Shown: positions 1 to 9,826 of the stretch, one piece after another
Numbering within the stretch: the stretch's first letter is position 1
How the letters are laid out: each line of letters begins with the position of its first letter
Assembly: GCF_000971335.1 (NCBI RefSeq)
Contig: NZ_JZJL01000013.1
Coordinates: 1-64,000 of the forward strand
DNA length: 64,000 nucleotides
Reading direction: 5' to 3'
Origin: Chromobacterium vaccinii
GTDB taxonomy: Bacteria; Pseudomonadota; Gammaproteobacteria; Burkholderiales; Chromobacteriaceae
Program-made: the position numbers and the translations under genes
The notes under the pieces: model-generated
The model's input: only the letters and a program-made list of their open reading frames with translations
The model's database searches: none
Told to the model about the DNA's origin: nothing

Positions 1-11
1 TGGCTAAACAA

Positions 12-43
12 AAACGGGAAGCAGCGCAAGCTGCTCCCCGTTT
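12..43 (-). terminator. Rho-independent terminator of the cyo operon
   Basis: Read on the minus strand, a 12-pair stem (AAACGGG and AGCAG arms with one mismatch) closes a 6-base loop. It is followed by a T-rich tail (TTTTTGTTT). It lies about 20 bases past the cyoE stop codon, where the operon should end. Confidence 0.8.
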
Positions 44-63
44 GGCATGGAACGGTATCGATC

Positions 64-972
64 TTAGTGGTAGTGGCCCGCGTCCGCAGTCATCACCACC
101 CGGCTGTGCGGCGGCGTCTGCCCATCCACCGCCATCATCACGCTCAGCGAGGTGATGGTGATGATGGAGAAGAAGAACACCTGCCGCGCCCAGACGCGGT
201 CGTCAGTTTCGCGCTTGTAGCCGGACAGCGCCATCTTCAGCCACCACAGGCTGGTGGCCACCGCCACCGCCAGGTAGCCGTAGCCGGCGTAGCCGCCGTA
301 CACCAACATCACGGTCGCCGCGGCGAAAGCCAGGATGTAGAGCACGATCTGCTGCTTGGCGGCGGAGATGCCCTTCACCACCGGCAGCACCGGGATGCCG
401 GCCGCTTCATAGTCCTTGAAGCGGAAGATGGCGATCGCGTACGAGTGCGGCATCTGCCACAGGCTGAACATCAGCAGCAGGATGGCCGCGCCCATGTCGA
501 AGCGGCCAGTGACGGCGCAGTAGCCGGCCACCGGCGGCACCGCGCCGGACAGGCTGCCCACCAGGGTGCCGTACACCGAGTTGCGCTTCATGTACAGGCT
601 GTACACGCCGACATAGATCGCGAAGCCGAACAGCACGCAGCCGGTGGCCAGCGGATTGGTGCAGAACCACAGCAGGGCGAAGCCCGCCAGGCCCAGCAGC
701 ACGCCGTGCGCCAGCGCGGCCTTGGTGCTCATCGCGCCGGTGACCAGCACCCGTTTCTGGGTGCGGGCCATCTTGGCGTCGATGTCCTGATCGATGCAGT
801 TGTTGATCGCGCAGCCGGAAGCCACCACCAGCGACAAACCGATGACGGTGGCCGCGAGCAGCCACCAGTCCACCGATCCCTGCGCCGCCAGCAGGAAACC
901 GCCAGCGGCCGAGATCAGGTTGCCGAAGATGATGCCGGGCTTGGTGACCTGAAGATAACGCTTGAACTTCAA
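64..972 (-). CDS. cyoE: Protoheme IX farnesyltransferase (heme O synthase)
   Basis: Transfers a farnesyl group from farnesyl diphosphate to heme B, giving the heme O needed by the bo3 oxidase encoded just upstream. The 302-residue product is hydrophobic throughout, as expected of the UbiA prenyltransferase family. It carries the first aspartate-rich motif ([18 protein letters not shown]), the YMKR segment and the second motif ([13 protein letters not shown]) that bind the prenyl diphosphate and magnesium. It is the last gene of cyoABCDE, 11 bases after cyoD, and is followed by a terminator. The position after cyoD favours the name cyoE over ctaB; the enzyme activity is the same. Confidence 0.95.
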   Translation of the reverse strand: MKFKRYLQVTKPGIIFGNLISAAGGFLLAAQGSVDWWLLAATVIGLSLVVASGCAINNCIDQDIDAKMARTQKRVLVTGAMSTKAALAHGVLLGLAGFALLWFCTNPLATGCVLFGFAIYVGVYSLYMKRNSVYGTLVGSLSGAVPPVAGYCAVTGRFDMGAAILLLMFSLWQMPHSYAIAIFRFKDYEAAGIPVLPVVKGISAAKQQIVLYILAFAAATVMLVYGGYAGYGYLAVAVATSLWWLKMALSGYKRETDDRVWARQVFFFSIITITSLSVMMAVDGQTPPHSRVVMTADAGHYH

Positions 973-983
973 CTCAGCCTCGC

Positions 984-1304
984 TCAGCGCATCATCAGCG
1001 CGTCGGCGGTGTAGATGATCCAGATCGACAGGCCCACCAGCAACACGATCACCATGCCGGTGAACAGGAAGGAGAAGGTGTTGAGCTTGCCTTCCTTGCT
1101 GAAGTCCAGGTGCAGGAAGTACTTCAGCTGCACCACGATCTGCACCACCGCCATCGCCAGGATGCCGATCAGCGTCGCCTGCTTGGTGAAGGCCCCGCCC
1201 ATCACCATCCAGAACGGAATGGCGGTGAGGACCACCGACAGCACGAAGCCGACCATGTAGCTCTTCACGGTGCCGTGGCTGGCATTGTCATGCGCGTGAC
1301 TCAT
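984..1304 (-). CDS. cyoD: Cytochrome bo3 ubiquinol oxidase subunit IV
   Basis: Small accessory subunit of the bo3 quinol oxidase that helps assemble or stabilise the CuB centre of subunit I. The product is 106 residues with a short histidine-containing N-terminus and three predicted membrane helices, the usual CyoD size and shape. The start at 1304 is preceded by AAGGAG, and its ATG overlaps the cyoC stop by one base (TGATG), so translation is probably coupled. A longer reading of the frame upstream lies inside cyoC and is not needed. Confidence 0.93.
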   Translation of the reverse strand: MSHAHDNASHGTVKSYMVGFVLSVVLTAIPFWMVMGGAFTKQATLIGILAMAVVQIVVQLKYFLHLDFSKEGKLNTFSFLFTGMVIVLLVGLSIWIIYTADALMMR

Positions 1305-1915
1305 CACATGGCTCCTTTCAGGTAGACGACGGTGAATACGCAGATCCACACGATGTCGAGGAAGTGCCAGAACAGCGACAGGCAGTTCAGGCGGGTCATG
1401 GCGCGGCCGGTCAAGCCGGTCTTGACCACTTCGGCCATCATCACGCCCATCCACAGCAGGCCGGCGGTCACGTGCAGGCCGTGCAGGCCCACCAGGCCGA
1501 AGAAGGCCGACAGGAAGGCGCTCTTCTGCGGGCCGTGGCCTTCGGAGATCAGATGATGGAATTCATTGATTTCCATGCCGATGAAGGCGGCGCCGAACAG
1601 GAAGGTCACAGCCAGCCAGCCGAGAACGGCGGACTTGTTGCCCTTGTGGCCGGCGATCATCGCGAAGCCGTAGGTGATGGAGGACAGCAGCAGGGCCGCG
1701 GTTTCCACCAGCACGTATTGCAGATCGAAGATGTCCTTGCCGGACACGCCTTCCGCCACGTTGCGGAACAGGACTGCGTAGGTCGCGAACGCGGTCGCAA
1801 ACAGGATGCAGTCGGTCATCAGGTAGAACCAGAAGCCCAGAACGGTTTGCGAACCGCTATCGTGGTGCTCGTGGTCGTCGTGCGCGGCGTGCGCTTCTTT
1901 TACATAAGTCGTCAT
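1304..1915 (-). CDS. cyoC: Cytochrome bo3 ubiquinol oxidase subunit III
   Basis: Subunit III of the heme-copper quinol oxidase. The 203-residue protein has a His/Asp-rich N-terminal tail (about residues 8-20), then five membrane helices with the conserved glutamate-rich segment [10 protein letters not shown] and the [10 protein letters not shown] stretch typical of COX3-family proteins. It lies between cyoB (15 bases upstream) and cyoD (one-base overlap). The subunit does not bind a redox centre; it stabilises subunit I. Confidence 0.95.
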   Translation of the reverse strand: MTTYVKEAHAAHDDHEHHDSGSQTVLGFWFYLMTDCILFATAFATYAVLFRNVAEGVSGKDIFDLQYVLVETAALLLSSITYGFAMIAGHKGNKSAVLGWLAVTFLFGAAFIGMEINEFHHLISEGHGPQKSAFLSAFFGLVGLHGLHVTAGLLWMGVMMAEVVKTGLTGRAMTRLNCLSLFWHFLDIVWICVFTVVYLKGAM

Positions 1916-1930
1916 GTCAGATTCAACCCG

Positions 1931-3973
1931 TTACGCGGTGGTGGTCGGACGCGCAGCCTTTTTCGGCTGGGCCGGATCACGCTCGGTGTAGTTGTCGACG
2001 TCGATGCCCAGCTTCTCGAAGCGGGCGCGCTCGATCGCTTCCACTTCGTCCACCGGCACGTAGTAGTCCAGGTCGTTGTCGTAGGCGCGCGCCAGCATGC
2101 AGCCGACGATGCCCACCAGGCCGACGACGGCCAGCCACCAGATGTGCCAGATCAACGCGAAGCCCAGCACCGTGGTGAAGGCGCCGATATAGATGCCCAC
2201 CGCGGTGTTGCGCGGCATGTGGATCGGTTCGTACGACTTCGGCACGGCGTAGGCGATGCCCTTTTCCTTCATGTCGGTGAAGGCGTCGATGTCATGCACC
2301 TGCGGAAGCTTGGCGAAGTTGTAGAACGGCGCCGGGGAAGACGTGGACCATTCCAGAGTGTGGCCGTTCCACGGATCGCCGGTTTCGTCGACCAGCTTCT
2401 TGCGGTCGCGGATGCTCACCACGATCTGCAGCAGCTGGCAGGCAATGCCGGCGGCGATCAGCAGCGCGCCGAACAGGGCGATGTACAGCCACGGCTCCCA
2501 GGCCGGGTTGTCGGTGTGGTTCAGACGACGGGTCATGCCCAGGAAGCCCAGCACGTACAGCGGCATGAAGGCGAACATGAAGCCGATCTGCCAGAACCAG
2601 AACGAGGCTTTGCCCAGCTTGTCGTTCAGCTTGAAGCCGAACACCTTCGGGAACCAGAACGACACGCCGGCCAGGTAGCCGAACACGGCGCCGCCGATGA
2701 TGGTGTTGTGGAAGTGGGCGATCAGGAACAGGCTGTTGTGCAGCACGTAGTCGGCGCCCGGCACTGCCAGCAGCACGCCGGTCATGCCGCCGATGGAGAA
2801 GGTCACCATGAAGCCCAGGGTCCACAGGATAGGGGTTTCAAAGCGCAGGCGGCCTTTGTAGATGGTGAACAGCCAGTTGAACAGCTTCACGCCGGTCGGG
2901 ATCGAGATGATCATCGTCGCGATGCCGAAGAAGGCGTTCACGTTGGCGCCGGAGCCCATCGTGAAGAAGTGGTGCAGCCAAACCATGAAGCCCAGCACCG
3001 AGATCGCGCCGCTGGCGTAGATCATGGACTTGTGGCCGAACAGGCGCTTGCCGGCGAAAGTGGACACCACTTCCGAGAAGATGCCGAACGCCGGCAGAAC
3101 CAGGATGTACACCTCGGGGTGGCCCCAGGCCCAGAACAGGTTCAGGTACATCATGGCGTTGCCGCCCAGTTCCGCGGTGAAGAAGTGGAAGTCCAGGTAG
3201 CGGTCCAGCGCCAGCATGGCCAGCGCGCCGGTCAGGATCGGGAAGGAAGTGGCGATCAGCACGTTGGCCCAGGTGCAGGTCCAGGTGAAGATCGGCATGT
3301 CCATCAGCTTCATGCCCGGGGCGCGCATCTTGATCACGGTCACCAGGAAGTTGATCGCGGTCAGCGTCGTCCCGATGCCTGATATCTGCAAGGCCCAGAT
3401 GTAGTAATCCACCCCCACGTCAGGGCTGAATCCCAGCTCGGCCAGCGGCGGATAGGCCACCCAGCCGGTGCGGGCGAAGTTGCCCACGCCCAGCGACAGG
3501 TTGACCAGGATCACCGCGGACACCAGCAGCCAGAAGCTCAGCGAGTTCAGGAAGGGGAAGGCCACGTCGCGCGCGCCGATCTGCAGCGGCACCACGATGT
3601 TCATCAGGCCCGTCATGAACGGCATCGCCATGAAGATGATCATGATCACGCCGTGGGCGGTGAAGATCTGGTCATAGTGCTCGGGCGGGAATACGCCGTG
3701 GGCGCCGCCGGTGGCCATCGCCAGCTGGGTGCGCATCATCAGCGCGTCGGCGAAGCCGCGCAGCAGCATGATCATGGCGACGATGATGTACATCACGCCG
3801 ATTTTCTTGTGATCGACCGAAGTCAGCCACTCTTTCCAGAGATAGCCCCACTTGCCGAACTTGGTGATCAGTGCGAACAGCATCAGCCCGATCAGGCCGG
3901 CGCCTCCCAGCGCCCCCATGATGATGGGCTCATGGAACGGGATCGCGTCCAGAGTCAGTTTACCTAACCACAT
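1931..3973 (-). CDS. cyoB: Cytochrome bo3 ubiquinol oxidase subunit I
   Basis: Catalytic subunit of the proton-pumping quinol oxidase that reduces oxygen to water. The 680-residue length matches CyoB. Visible signatures are WGHPEVY (CuB histidine cross-linked to tyrosine), the HH pair of CuB ligands in WLHHFFTMG, and HFHNTIIGG for the heme histidines. The residues lining the high-affinity quinone site of the Escherichia coli enzyme (Arg71, Asp75, His98, Gln101) are present here as R72, D76, H99 and Q102. This supports a quinol rather than a cytochrome c oxidase. The gene starts 6 bases after cyoA. Confidence 0.97.
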   Translation of the reverse strand: MWLGKLTLDAIPFHEPIIMGALGGAGLIGLMLFALITKFGKWGYLWKEWLTSVDHKKIGVMYIIVAMIMLLRGFADALMMRTQLAMATGGAHGVFPPEHYDQIFTAHGVIMIIFMAMPFMTGLMNIVVPLQIGARDVAFPFLNSLSFWLLVSAVILVNLSLGVGNFARTGWVAYPPLAELGFSPDVGVDYYIWALQISGIGTTLTAINFLVTVIKMRAPGMKLMDMPIFTWTCTWANVLIATSFPILTGALAMLALDRYLDFHFFTAELGGNAMMYLNLFWAWGHPEVYILVLPAFGIFSEVVSTFAGKRLFGHKSMIYASGAISVLGFMVWLHHFFTMGSGANVNAFFGIATMIISIPTGVKLFNWLFTIYKGRLRFETPILWTLGFMVTFSIGGMTGVLLAVPGADYVLHNSLFLIAHFHNTIIGGAVFGYLAGVSFWFPKVFGFKLNDKLGKASFWFWQIGFMFAFMPLYVLGFLGMTRRLNHTDNPAWEPWLYIALFGALLIAAGIACQLLQIVVSIRDRKKLVDETGDPWNGHTLEWSTSSPAPFYNFAKLPQVHDIDAFTDMKEKGIAYAVPKSYEPIHMPRNTAVGIYIGAFTTVLGFALIWHIWWLAVVGLVGIVGCMLARAYDNDLDYYVPVDEVEAIERARFEKLGIDVDNYTERDPAQPKKAARPTTTA

Positions 3974-3979
3974 CGATTG

Positions 3980-4924
3980 TTACTCCTTCACAACCGGCGG
4001 CGTGATCGCGGCGCACAGTTCTTTGGTCATCTTGGTCAGCTTGATGGCGTCGTCGCTGTCGGCCAGCGACGGACGAGCGGCCATGTACTTGTGCTGCACG
4101 GCCTCGAACAAGTACGGCGTGGTCGACGCGTAGTATTCCACCGCATTGTTTTCGCTAGGCTTGAGCAACTTCAGGTACGCGGGCGCGTCCAATGCCTTGC
4201 CGGAAGCCTTGGCCTTGGCTACCCAGGCTTCGAATTCGGCCGGGGTCTTGGTGGCGACGGCGTTGAACTTCATGCCGGAGAAGCCGGCGCCGCTGTAGTT
4301 GGCGGAGAAGCCCTTGTAGGTGCCCGGTTCGTTGGCGATCAGATGCAGTTGGGTCTGCATGCCGGCCATCGCGTAGATCTGGCCGCCCAGCTGCGGGATG
4401 AAGAACGAGTTCATCGCCGCGTCGGAAGTGATCTTGAAGCTCACCGGGGTATCGGCCGGGAATACCAGCTCGTTGACGGAAGCGATTTGCTGCTCGGGGT
4501 AGATGAACAACCATTTCCAGTTCAGCGCCACCACCTGCACCTGGATCGCCTTCTTGTCCGACTCCAGCGGACGATAGGGATCGAGCTTGTGCGTGCTCTT
4601 CCAGGTCAGCGTCGCCAGGAAGGCGATGATGATGCAGGGGATCAGCCAGACCACGATTTCGATCTTGGTCGAGTGCGACCATTTCGGTTCGTAGGCGGCG
4701 TCCTTGTTGCTGGCGCGGTACTTCCAGGCGAAGACCAAGGTCATCACGATCACCGGGATGACCACCAGCAGCATCAGCGCAGTTGCCGTCAGGATCAGGG
4801 ACTTCTGCTCAGCAGCGATCTGGCCCTTGGGATCGAGAATGCCGCCTTGGCATCCCGACAGCAGGGCGATCACCACAGGCGCCAGCCCCCGCATCAGGCG
4901 GAAGGGTCTATGGTTTCTCATCAT
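3980..4924 (-). CDS. cyoA: Cytochrome bo3 ubiquinol oxidase subunit II (lipoprotein)
   Basis: Membrane-anchored subunit II of the bo3 oxidase. From the ATG at 4924 the 314-residue product begins with a basic region and a hydrophobic stretch ending in LLSGC, a lipobox, so it should be cleaved and lipidated at that cysteine. Two membrane helices and a periplasmic cupredoxin domain follow. The cysteine and histidine ligands of a CuA site are absent, as in quinol oxidases. The open frame extends upstream to 5062, but that extension is low in complexity and precedes the signal peptide. A second ATG directly follows at 4921. The ribosome binding site is weak. It is the first gene of cyoABCDE. Confidence 0.94.
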   Translation of the reverse strand: MMRNHRPFRLMRGLAPVVIALLSGCQGGILDPKGQIAAEQKSLILTATALMLLVVIPVIVMTLVFAWKYRASNKDAAYEPKWSHSTKIEIVVWLIPCIIIAFLATLTWKSTHKLDPYRPLESDKKAIQVQVVALNWKWLFIYPEQQIASVNELVFPADTPVSFKITSDAAMNSFFIPQLGGQIYAMAGMQTQLHLIANEPGTYKGFSANYSGAGFSGMKFNAVATKTPAEFEAWVAKAKASGKALDAPAYLKLLKPSENNAVEYYASTTPYLFEAVQHKYMAARPSLADSDDAIKLTKMTKELCAAITPPVVKE

Positions 4925-5334
4925 ACGACTTTTCGGGTTAAAAATCCTTTGGCGCGCAGATGCGCAACAGGCGTTGCGAGCCATGCTCCAACGCCAAGAA
5001 AACAGTTCCCTGCCGGACCAAGAAGCGACAGCGCCGGGCGCAGTCGCATCAGTCCAGACCAAACCAGAAGTTTAGGGATCGCGGATATTCCGCGACCTGC
5101 CCCACCGGCGGCCTGCGCCGGATATGGCGGGAAGCGACTCCACAATCGCTTCCGGACGATGGCGTGACAGCTGAAGATCACTGCCCGAGTGAAACGCCGC
5201 ATGCGGCGCGGGAAGACAGGAATTCGGCAAGCACAAACATCAATGCCCGACGCCGTCGCGCTGCGACAAATCGTCGCGGCCCTCAAGGGCGGGCGGGCGT
5301 ATTAGAAACAGTTCCAGCCAATATTTCAAGAGTC

Positions 5335-5348
5335 TTGACTATGATCAA
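5335..5348. promoter_or_regulatory. FNR/Anr-type box (TTGAC-N4-ATCAA)
   Basis: The sequence TTGAC TATG ATCAA matches the FNR/Anr consensus TTGAT-N4-ATCAA at nine of ten defined positions. It lies about 410 bases upstream of the cyoA start in a gap where all neighbouring genes are on the minus strand. Oxygen control of the quinol oxidase by an FNR-family protein is the natural reading; the distance is long, so the transcript start would have to be far upstream. Confidence 0.55.
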
Positions 5349-5378
5349 GACCGCGCCGCCACCAGATATGCCATTCAA

Positions 5379-5392
5379 CTGATCAAAATCAA
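5379..5392. promoter_or_regulatory. Second FNR/Anr-type box (CTGAT-N4-ATCAA)
   Basis: CTGAT CAAA ATCAA matches the FNR/Anr consensus at nine of ten positions. Its centre is 44 bases from that of the first box, close to four helical turns, so two dimers could bind the same face of the DNA. Confidence 0.5.
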
Positions 5393-5629
5393 GGACGGCG
5401 CTCGCCGTATTCTGCCGCAGCAACAACCACTTAGGACAAAGTCATTAACATGACTTGGACATGTCTGCGGTTGCAAACCGTTACAAAAAAATATTTCTTT
5501 CGGCACAGCGCCAAACCAGAGAAAGTTTTAACAAGAAGCAAAAATGGAAATCCCAATTGTCACGTGGCGGGAGCGGGAAACTTTGCCGGGGAAAACGCGC
5601 GCGATGAAATAGAGACGATAGAAATGCAA

Positions 5630-5659
5630 AAAGCCGAATCAGAACATCGATTCGGCTTT
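5630..5659 (-). terminator. Terminator after tRNA-fMet
   Basis: An 11-bp perfect stem (AAAGCCGAATC) with an 8-base loop, ending in TTT followed on the minus strand by more T residues. It lies ten bases beyond the CCA end of the tRNA. Confidence 0.85.
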
Positions 5660-5668
5660 CATGGCATT

Positions 5669-5745
<77 letters not shown>

Positions 5746-5851
5746 TCAGAGAGATTGCATATTAAGGCAATGCTAAAAGCGCGTCAAGAACTTTTTACAT
5801 AAAAATACCTGCCATCCGCGGTCTTCCCGATCAGACAGACGCCGCGGCAAC

Positions 5852-5876
5852 AAAAAAGCGGCCCAAAGGCCGCTTT
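5852..5876 (-). terminator. Terminator after dsbA
   Basis: A 9-bp stem (AAAGCGGCC with its complement) and a 4-base loop, followed on the minus strand by a run of six T. It lies about 20 bases past the dsbA stop. Confidence 0.85.
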
Positions 5877-5894
5877 CTCGCTTCAAGCCAACAA

Positions 5895-6506
5895 TCACTT
5901 CTTCTCGGCGCGGGCCTTGGCCACCAGCTCGTTCATCACCTGGATCATCCGTTCCGGCGTGCTGGTCACCACCACGTACTTGCCATTGACGATCACGGTC
6001 GGCGTGCCCTGAATCTGGTAGTCGCGGGTGATCTTGGTCGCGCGCGCCACCTGGGCGTTGATGCCGAAGGAGTTGTAGGTCTGCAGCAGCTTGGCGCTGT
6101 CTACGCCCTTCTGTTGCTTGATCCAGCTGGTGAACTGCTCAGGCTTGGACAAATCCATGCGCTGCTTGATCTGCGCGTCGAAAGCCGGGCGATGCAGCTT
6201 GTCGAAGGTGCCGGTGGCGTTGAAGGTGGCGAACATGCGAGCGAAGCCTTCCATCGACTTCTGCCACACGATCTGCTCCTTGCGGAAGCTCACGTCGGCC
6301 GGCAGCGTCTTGGCCCAGGCATTGAGGGCCGGATCGTCGTCATAGCAATGGATGCAGTGGTAGGAGAAGAATTCGATCACTTCCACCCTCTTCGGGTCGG
6401 CCACCGGCTGGGGCGTGCTCAGCATCGTGTAGTCCTTGCCCAGCTGGATCGCGGCATTCGCCATGCCGCTGACCGCCAGCATTGCCAACAACAACCATTT
6501 CTTCAT
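5895..6506 (-). CDS. dsbA: Thiol:disulfide interchange protein DsbA
   Basis: Periplasmic oxidase that introduces disulfide bonds into exported proteins. The 203-residue product starts with a clear Sec signal peptide ending ANA (about residues 1-19), then a thioredoxin fold with an inserted helical domain. The redox motif is C51-I-H-C54 where the E. coli enzyme has CPHC, so the first variable residue differs, which is usual in betaproteobacterial DsbA. The cis-proline is at residue 169 in QGTPTVIVNGKY. It follows the SPOR-domain gene by 31 bases and is probably co-transcribed with it. Confidence 0.95.
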   Translation of the reverse strand: MKKWLLLAMLAVSGMANAAIQLGKDYTMLSTPQPVADPKRVEVIEFFSYHCIHCYDDDPALNAWAKTLPADVSFRKEQIVWQKSMEGFARMFATFNATGTFDKLHRPAFDAQIKQRMDLSKPEQFTSWIKQQKGVDSAKLLQTYNSFGINAQVARATKITRDYQIQGTPTVIVNGKYVVVTSTPERMIQVMNELVAKARAEKK

Positions 6507-6537
6507 GTTCTTTTCCCGTTATTTGGAGAGATGAGAC

Positions 6538-7290
6538 TTACTCGGCGGCCTTCACCACATTGGCGCTGATGCCGTCCTGCTTCAACTGCGCGCGGATGCG
6601 CTCCACATCGTCCTGACGGCTCAGCGGGCCCACGCGGACCCGGTGGACCATCCCCTTGTCAGGCACATTGACCGACTGGATCTTGGCCTCGACGCCCAGC
6701 AAAGCCAGCTTGGCCTTCAGGTTGTCGGCCTCGTCCTGGTTCTGGAACGCGCCCAGCTGCAAATAAACTTTTTTGGCAGGCGCCGATGCCGAAGGTTCCC
6801 CCGAGCGCGAGGACTTGGCGTCGGACGTGACCGCGTCCACCTGGCCCGGCAGAATCTTGTAGAAATCGAAGCGCTGCTCATCCTTGCCGGTCTTTGCCGG
6901 TGCTTGAGGCGCCGGCTTGGGCTTGGCTTCGTGCGGGGTCGCCGGCGGAGGCAGCGGCACCGTCTCGGTGGAGTCCAGCGTGGCCTGCTGCTGCGCTTGC
7001 GCCGGAGCCGGCGCGGCCGGCGTCGTGGCCGAAGCGGCCTCTGAAATGCGGGTGCCCGGCGCCAGCAGCTCGGTCGGCGGCTGCGGCGCTTCCGCCTTGC
7101 GTTCGTTCTTGGGCTGGAAGGCGGCCGGCGAGCGGTTCAGATACATCGCCAACCCCACCGCCACCGCTACGCCGACGATCAGGCCGATGATGATGCCCGC
7201 CATCATGCCGCCTCCGCCGCTGCGCGACGAGGAGGAATTGCCGCGCCCGCGCGACGGTCTGGGGGAATTTTTCAGGTCTCGATTAGCCAT
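6538..7290 (-). CDS. SPOR-domain, FtsN-like cell division protein
   Basis: A 250-residue single-pass inner-membrane protein. A basic, serine/glycine-rich cytoplasmic tail (1-28) is followed by one membrane helix (about 29-51), a long proline/alanine-rich periplasmic linker, and a C-terminal SPOR domain (about 172-250, beginning KVYLQLGAFQNQDEADNLKA). SPOR domains bind denuded glycan strands of septal peptidoglycan, so a role in division is likely. The layout equals FtsN, but the window does not show whether this is the only or essential one. Pairing of such a gene with dsbA is common in betaproteobacteria. Confidence 0.88.
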   Translation of the reverse strand: MANRDLKNSPRPSRGRGNSSSSRSGGGGMMAGIIIGLIVGVAVAVGLAMYLNRSPAAFQPKNERKAEAPQPPTELLAPGTRISEAASATTPAAPAPAQAQQQATLDSTETVPLPPPATPHEAKPKPAPQAPAKTGKDEQRFDFYKILPGQVDAVTSDAKSSRSGEPSASAPAKKVYLQLGAFQNQDEADNLKAKLALLGVEAKIQSVNVPDKGMVHRVRVGPLSRQDDVERIRAQLKQDGISANVVKAAE

Positions 7291-7354
7291 TCACCACTAC
7301 CGCTATGTCTGTCGGACGGCCACCATGCCATCCGTATTTAATTGATCAATTCTA

Positions 7355-8857
7355 TCAAGCGCCGCCTTGCATGACGCGCCTGAGCTGGATCGCCTGCAAT
7401 ACATGGTTGCGGCTTATCGTTTCGACGCCTTGCAAATCGGCGATGGTGCGCGAAACCCGCAGTATCCGATGATACGCCCGCGCCGACAAGCCAAGTTGTT
7501 GCAAAGCCTTGGCCAGCACCGCCAGCGCGTGCTCGTCGCCGCGGCAATGCGTCTCCAGCGCCTCGCCCTGCAGCGCCGCGTTCAAGCCGCCTTGCCGCGC
7601 CAACTGGCGCTCCCTGGCCTCGAACACCCGCTGGCGCACCGCCTCGCTGCCTTCACCCGGCCTGGAATGCTGCAACTCCTCCGCCGTCAAGGCCGGCACC
7701 TCCACCTGCAAGTCGATCCGGTCCAGCAAGGGGCCGGAGATTCTACCCCGATACTTCGCCACCTGCTCGGGCGAGCACTGGCAGCGCCCGGCAGGGTGGC
7801 CATGATAGCCGCAGGGGCAGGGATTCATCGCCGCCACCAGCTGGAAGCGCGCCGGAAAGCTGGCCTGGCGCGCCGCGCGCGAGATATGGATCACCCCGCT
7901 CTCCAACGGTTCCCGCAGCACCTCCAACACCTTGCGGTCGAACTCCGGCAGCTCGTCCAGGAACAGCACGCCATGATGCGCGAGACTGATCTCGCCAGGC
8001 CTGGGCTCGCTGCCGCCGCCGACCAGCGCCACCGCCGAGGCGGTGTGATGGGGAGACCGATACGGCCGCACCCGCCAGCGCCCCGGCTGAAAGCCCTGGG
8101 ATCCCAACGACTGCACCGCCGCGCTTTCCAGCGCTTCCCGCTCGGACAAGGGCGGCAGCAGACCCGGCAGCCTGGCCGCCAGCATGGACTTGCCGGTGCC
8201 GGGCGGCCCCATCAACAGCAGGCTGTGCCCGCCGGCCGCGGCGACTTCCAGTGCGCCGCGCGCGATGGACTGGCCTTTGACATCGCCGAGATCGGGATAG
8301 TTCGGCCACTCCCCGGCCAGCGCGCCGGCGAACGGCTCCAGCGGCTGCAAACCGTTCAAGAAGGCGCAGGCCTGCGGCAAGGACGCCACCGCGTAAATGG
8401 CAGCGCCGCCGACCACCGCGGCTTCCGCCGCGCTGTCGGCAGGCAACACGAAGGCCCGGCCCGCCGCATGGCACTGGCAGGCCATCGCCAACGCGCCGCG
8501 CACCGGACGCACCGCGCCGCTGAGCGCCAACTCGCCGGCGAACTCATAATGGGCGATATCGTCGTTCTTCACCTGGCCGGAGGCCAGCAGGATGCCGATG
8601 GCGATGGGCAGGTCGAAGCGGCCGGAGTCCTTGGGCAGGTCGGCCGGCGCCAGATTGACGGTGATCTTGCGGGCGGGAAATTCGAACCCAGAGGTGAGGA
8701 TGGCGGCGCGGACGCGGTCCCGGCTTTCCTTCACCTCGGTGTCGGGCAAGCCGACGATGTTGAACGCGGGCAGGCCGTTAGCGAGGTGGACCTCGACGGC
8801 TACCTCCGGCGCATCAAGCCCGGATAGCGCCCTGCTCGCCACCACCGCCAGCGTCAT
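7355..8857 (-). CDS. comM: ComM-like Mg-chelatase-family AAA+ ATPase
   Basis: A 500-residue AAA+ protein. ComM is a hexameric helicase that promotes branch migration during natural transformation. An N-terminal Lon-protease-like domain (about 1-170, with the NLAPADLPKDSGRFDLPIAIG segment) precedes the ATPase core. Walker A is at 217-224 (GPPGTGKS), Walker B at 297-302 (VLFLDE), and a cysteine cluster (NPCPCG and RCQC, about 346-361) is typical of the family. It starts 5 bases after the ubiK stop codon. The presence of comM fits a transformable lineage but does not prove competence. Confidence 0.93.
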   Translation of the reverse strand: MTLAVVASRALSGLDAPEVAVEVHLANGLPAFNIVGLPDTEVKESRDRVRAAILTSGFEFPARKITVNLAPADLPKDSGRFDLPIAIGILLASGQVKNDDIAHYEFAGELALSGAVRPVRGALAMACQCHAAGRAFVLPADSAAEAAVVGGAAIYAVASLPQACAFLNGLQPLEPFAGALAGEWPNYPDLGDVKGQSIARGALEVAAAGGHSLLLMGPPGTGKSMLAARLPGLLPPLSEREALESAAVQSLGSQGFQPGRWRVRPYRSPHHTASAVALVGGGSEPRPGEISLAHHGVLFLDELPEFDRKVLEVLREPLESGVIHISRAARQASFPARFQLVAAMNPCPCGYHGHPAGRCQCSPEQVAKYRGRISGPLLDRIDLQVEVPALTAEELQHSRPGEGSEAVRQRVFEARERQLARQGGLNAALQGEALETHCRGDEHALAVLAKALQQLGLSARAYHRILRVSRTIADLQGVETISRNHVLQAIQLRRVMQGGA

Positions 8858-8862
8858 GGCGC

Positions 8863-9150
8863 TCAGGAGTGGCCGAGTTCGGACTGTTCTTCCGCTTTAG
8901 CCGCAGCCTCGTCCGGGAACACTTGGTTCTCCAGCCTGGCCAAGCGCGACTCCAGCGCGGCCAGCTTTTCCCGCGTGCGCGCCAGCACCGCCTGCTGCAC
9001 ATCGAATTCTTCGCGGGTGACAAGATCCATCTTGGAGAACGTGGAAGCCATCATCGCGCGGACGTTCTTCTCGATGTCCTTGGCCGGGCTGGCGGCGATG
9101 GTCTCGCTGATCTTGGCGCTGATTTCTTCAAACAGTTTCTGGCTCAACAT
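8863..9150 (-). CDS. ubiK: Ubiquinone biosynthesis accessory factor UbiK (YqiC/BMFP family)
   Basis: A 95-residue protein with an N-terminal amphipathic region, MLSQKLFEEISAKISE, and a C-terminal coiled coil (about 45-80), the form of UbiK/YqiC. UbiK works with UbiJ in the late, cytosolic steps of ubiquinone synthesis and binds lipids. The ATG at 9150 is chosen because the family starts with this helix; the frame extends to 9336, but that part is unprotein-like. It is transcribed together with comM, five bases downstream. Confidence 0.88.
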   Translation of the reverse strand: MLSQKLFEEISAKISETIAASPAKDIEKNVRAMMASTFSKMDLVTREEFDVQQAVLARTREKLAALESRLARLENQVFPDEAAAKAEEQSELGHS

Positions 9151-9284
9151 GGTAGCGGCTCCCGCAGTGTCTTGATCTTCAGCCGAGTGTAGCAAAAAGC
9201 GCCCTCGCGCTCCCGCATTTCCTGCCCGCAAGGACATGTCAGCCCGTCTCCAGAATTCATCCGGGCCATGCTGCGGCGCAACGA

Positions 9285-9799
<515 letters not shown>

Positions 9800-9826
9800 C
9801 CGCTTTGTGAAACTGGGGAAACCATA

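Larger units (their letters stand above)
4925..5625. other. 700-base regulatory gap upstream of cyoA
   Basis: No convincing gene is seen; the open frames here (for example 4960-5382 plus, 4921-5286 minus) have low-complexity, unprotein-like translations. The stretch holds two perfect small hairpins, 5079-5095 (7-bp stem, 3-base loop) and 5105-5121 (6-bp stem, 5-base loop), and the two FNR-like boxes listed separately. It probably contains the cyo promoter and a long leader. Confidence 0.6.

Noticed and set aside
1364..3382. 672-codon plus-strand frame over cyoB and cyoC
   Set aside because: Antisense shadow rich in His, Gln and Arg with no recognisable motif.
4960..5382. 140-codon plus-strand frame upstream of cyoA
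   Set aside because: Arg/Pro-rich, no homology recognisable, no ribosome binding site, and it crosses the FNR boxes and hairpins.
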